From assembly GCF_022539505.1 (NCBI RefSeq), contig NC_061510.1:34187047-34251046 (forward strand): 64,000 nt of DNA. The letters are read 5' to 3'. Positions 62,876-64,000 of the stretch are shown here, in pieces (positions within the stretch are counted from its first letter, which is position 1; every line of letters starts with the position of its first letter). The translations under genes were made by a program, and so were the position numbers. The notes beneath the pieces are model-generated. The model was not told the origin of the DNA and did not search any database. It saw only the letters and a program-made list of their open reading frames with translations. This DNA is from Lolium rigidum. Its lineage: Eukaryota > Streptophyta > Magnoliopsida > Poales > Poaceae.

Positions 62876-64000
62876 AAATCAACCAATTTGTGCTTCGACC
62901 ACCAAAGTTGTGTGGCCTGGCCTCGGAATAGACACCGGGTAGTCGACTCTACTGAACAAGATGCTTTGTGCAGACCAATCGATGAATTATGTAACATTTG
63001 CCATGGAACCTTCTGCAAGATTGATTTCTTGCGTAAGTTTCTTCATCTCCCTTCTGAAGACACCAGTCTTGTGGATCATGCTCATCTGTCCTCGAGGTGG
63101 AGGAAAAGCTTCATTGGAAGCATGAGTTTGAACTTCATGTACCTGATGATGAGGTGGTGGTGGTAGGTTAGGGGCTGCATCTGCCCTTTACCTGATGACT
63201 CGACTTCTTGGTGTTATCCTTCGGGTCGATGTACGCATGTATGTAACATGGAGCATTTAGCTGCTCAGCGAACGACAACTCCGGAAGTCGCGTTGGCCGT
63301 TCCTTGTAAATACCTCGGCTTCCTCTAGAGCCGTTGCGATTGCCATCCCGAAGATCATCACGTCTGTCGCTGCGCCGATCATCGTACCGGTCGTCACGTT
63401 GATCAGTATACCCTGCGGCGACGATGTTGGTGTCGCCGAAGGTCTTGTACCCACGGTCTCTCATCTTTTTGCGGCGGTCGCGTCGATGTCATCTTAATTT
63501 GTCGTCACTACGTGGGTATGGCTTCCGTACGTGGTCTTCTCCATCAGCCCAACTATTGGCGATTTTCATGAATTTGGTGATGGTCTTCGGCTTCTTTCCG
63601 AGTTCTTCGATGTAGGATTCTCGTCGGATGCCATCACTGAAAGCGTCGATTGCCCTGTCGACGGAGACATCTTCGGCAGCATTCAGAAGTTTAGTGAAGC
63701 GCCCGATGTATGCGCGCATTGACTCCTTTGGCTTTTGGTGGCATTGGTGCAACTCTTCGATTCCAACAGGTCTCTTGTATGTGGCTTGGAAATTTTTGAC
63801 AAAAGCATCGACCAAGTCTTTCTAGGACCTAATGGATCCCTTCGGCAGGCCTCCCAGCCATGCTCGTGCTAATATTTTCAGGTACAGCTGCAGACATTGC
63901 ATCGCCGCTACTTGGTTTCCCTTGTGCAGGATCATAGTCTATAAATATTCGTCTATCCAAGACCTCGGCTCCTGCTGACCGTCATACTTGGCGGCATTTG
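62876..64000 (-). pseudogene. T0 gag (runs off the right edge)
   Basis: From the edge: KYDGQQEPRSWIDEYL, a stop, then QVAAMQCLQLYLKILARAWL, a second stop near 63823, then an open stretch 63815-63489 with VDAFVKNFQATYKRPVGIEEL, HQKPKESMRAYIGRFTK and AIDAFSDGIRRESYIEEL. This is the same capsid domain as in T1 and T2. The Arg/Asp-rich segment follows (63464-63168: RDDRYDDRRSDRRDDLRD) and a remnant of the CYIHAYIDPKD zinc-finger region. The 62876-63160 part is hard to frame. Confidence 0.75.

Larger units (their letters stand above)
31566..64000 (-). mobile_element. T0: Tat-lineage Gypsy element lacking RT and integrase (partial)
   Basis: Minus-strand element: gag begins off the right edge and reads leftward to protease at 62109; the aORF runs on the plus strand (33100-61149), then spacer, polypurine tract and 3' LTR at 32084-31566. 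Protease and the aORF 3' end are only about 1 kb apart, so the roughly 3 kb for RT, RNase H and integrase are absent. G2 (33204-53303) and T3 (56235-60305) are inserted in it. Stops and frameshifts throughout mark it as old. It needs another element's enzymes to move. Confidence 0.85.

Overview
The window is a piece of a repeat-dense grass genome. I infer a Pooideae grass, most likely Triticeae (wheat, barley, rye or Aegilops type), from a CACTA terminus of the form CACTACTAGGAAAAAGGC, from 1.5 kb Gypsy LTRs beginning TGATACGTCTC with a tRNA-Asp primer site, and from Stowaway MITEs. The species itself cannot be read from the sequence. I found no intact host gene. Nearly all coding capacity belongs to transposable elements stacked inside one another. 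My labels: G = Gypsy element with 1.5 kb LTRs (it resembles the Triticeae family Sabrina from memory; not confirmed). T = Gypsy element of the Tat lineage.

Left stack (1-24988). A deleted CACTA DNA transposon (1-4006, left end off-window) is inserted in the 3' LTR of G1 (minus strand, 4007-24988). G1 keeps a broken gag-protease. Its gag is split by T1 (plus strand, 8961-21896, target duplication ATAGT), a full Tat element: gag, protease, RT, two RNase H domains, integrase, and a spliced gene on the opposite strand (aORF).

Middle (24989-31565). This is a mostly unannotatable relic stretch. It holds small MITEs, including a 158-bp hAT-type MITE nested in a 66-bp Stowaway, and a few degenerate coding-like tracts.

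Right stack (31566-64000). T0 is a minus-strand Tat element that runs off the right edge. It has gag-protease and the opposite-strand aORF but no RT or integrase. Its aORF is split in frame by G2 (33204-53303, duplication GCCGC). The 5' LTR of G2 is in turn split by T2 (minus strand, 39075-52041, duplication CCGAG), a second copy of the T1 family. T0 also carries T3 (56235-60305, duplication CCTTA), a coding-free derivative of T0's own family.

Four things deserve a second look. (1) The opposite-strand multi-exon gene, with its own TATA box, recurs in three Tat elements. (2) A dispersed block of about 43 bp that contains a copy of the polypurine tract occurs exactly twice in each of four Tat elements; the G elements independently repeat their own polypurine tract, fused to a hairpin. 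(3) The same two-base difference separates 5' from 3' LTR in both T1 and T2, which normal reverse transcription should not produce. (4) G2 has an intact 437-codon reading frame of unknown function in place of gag-pol.
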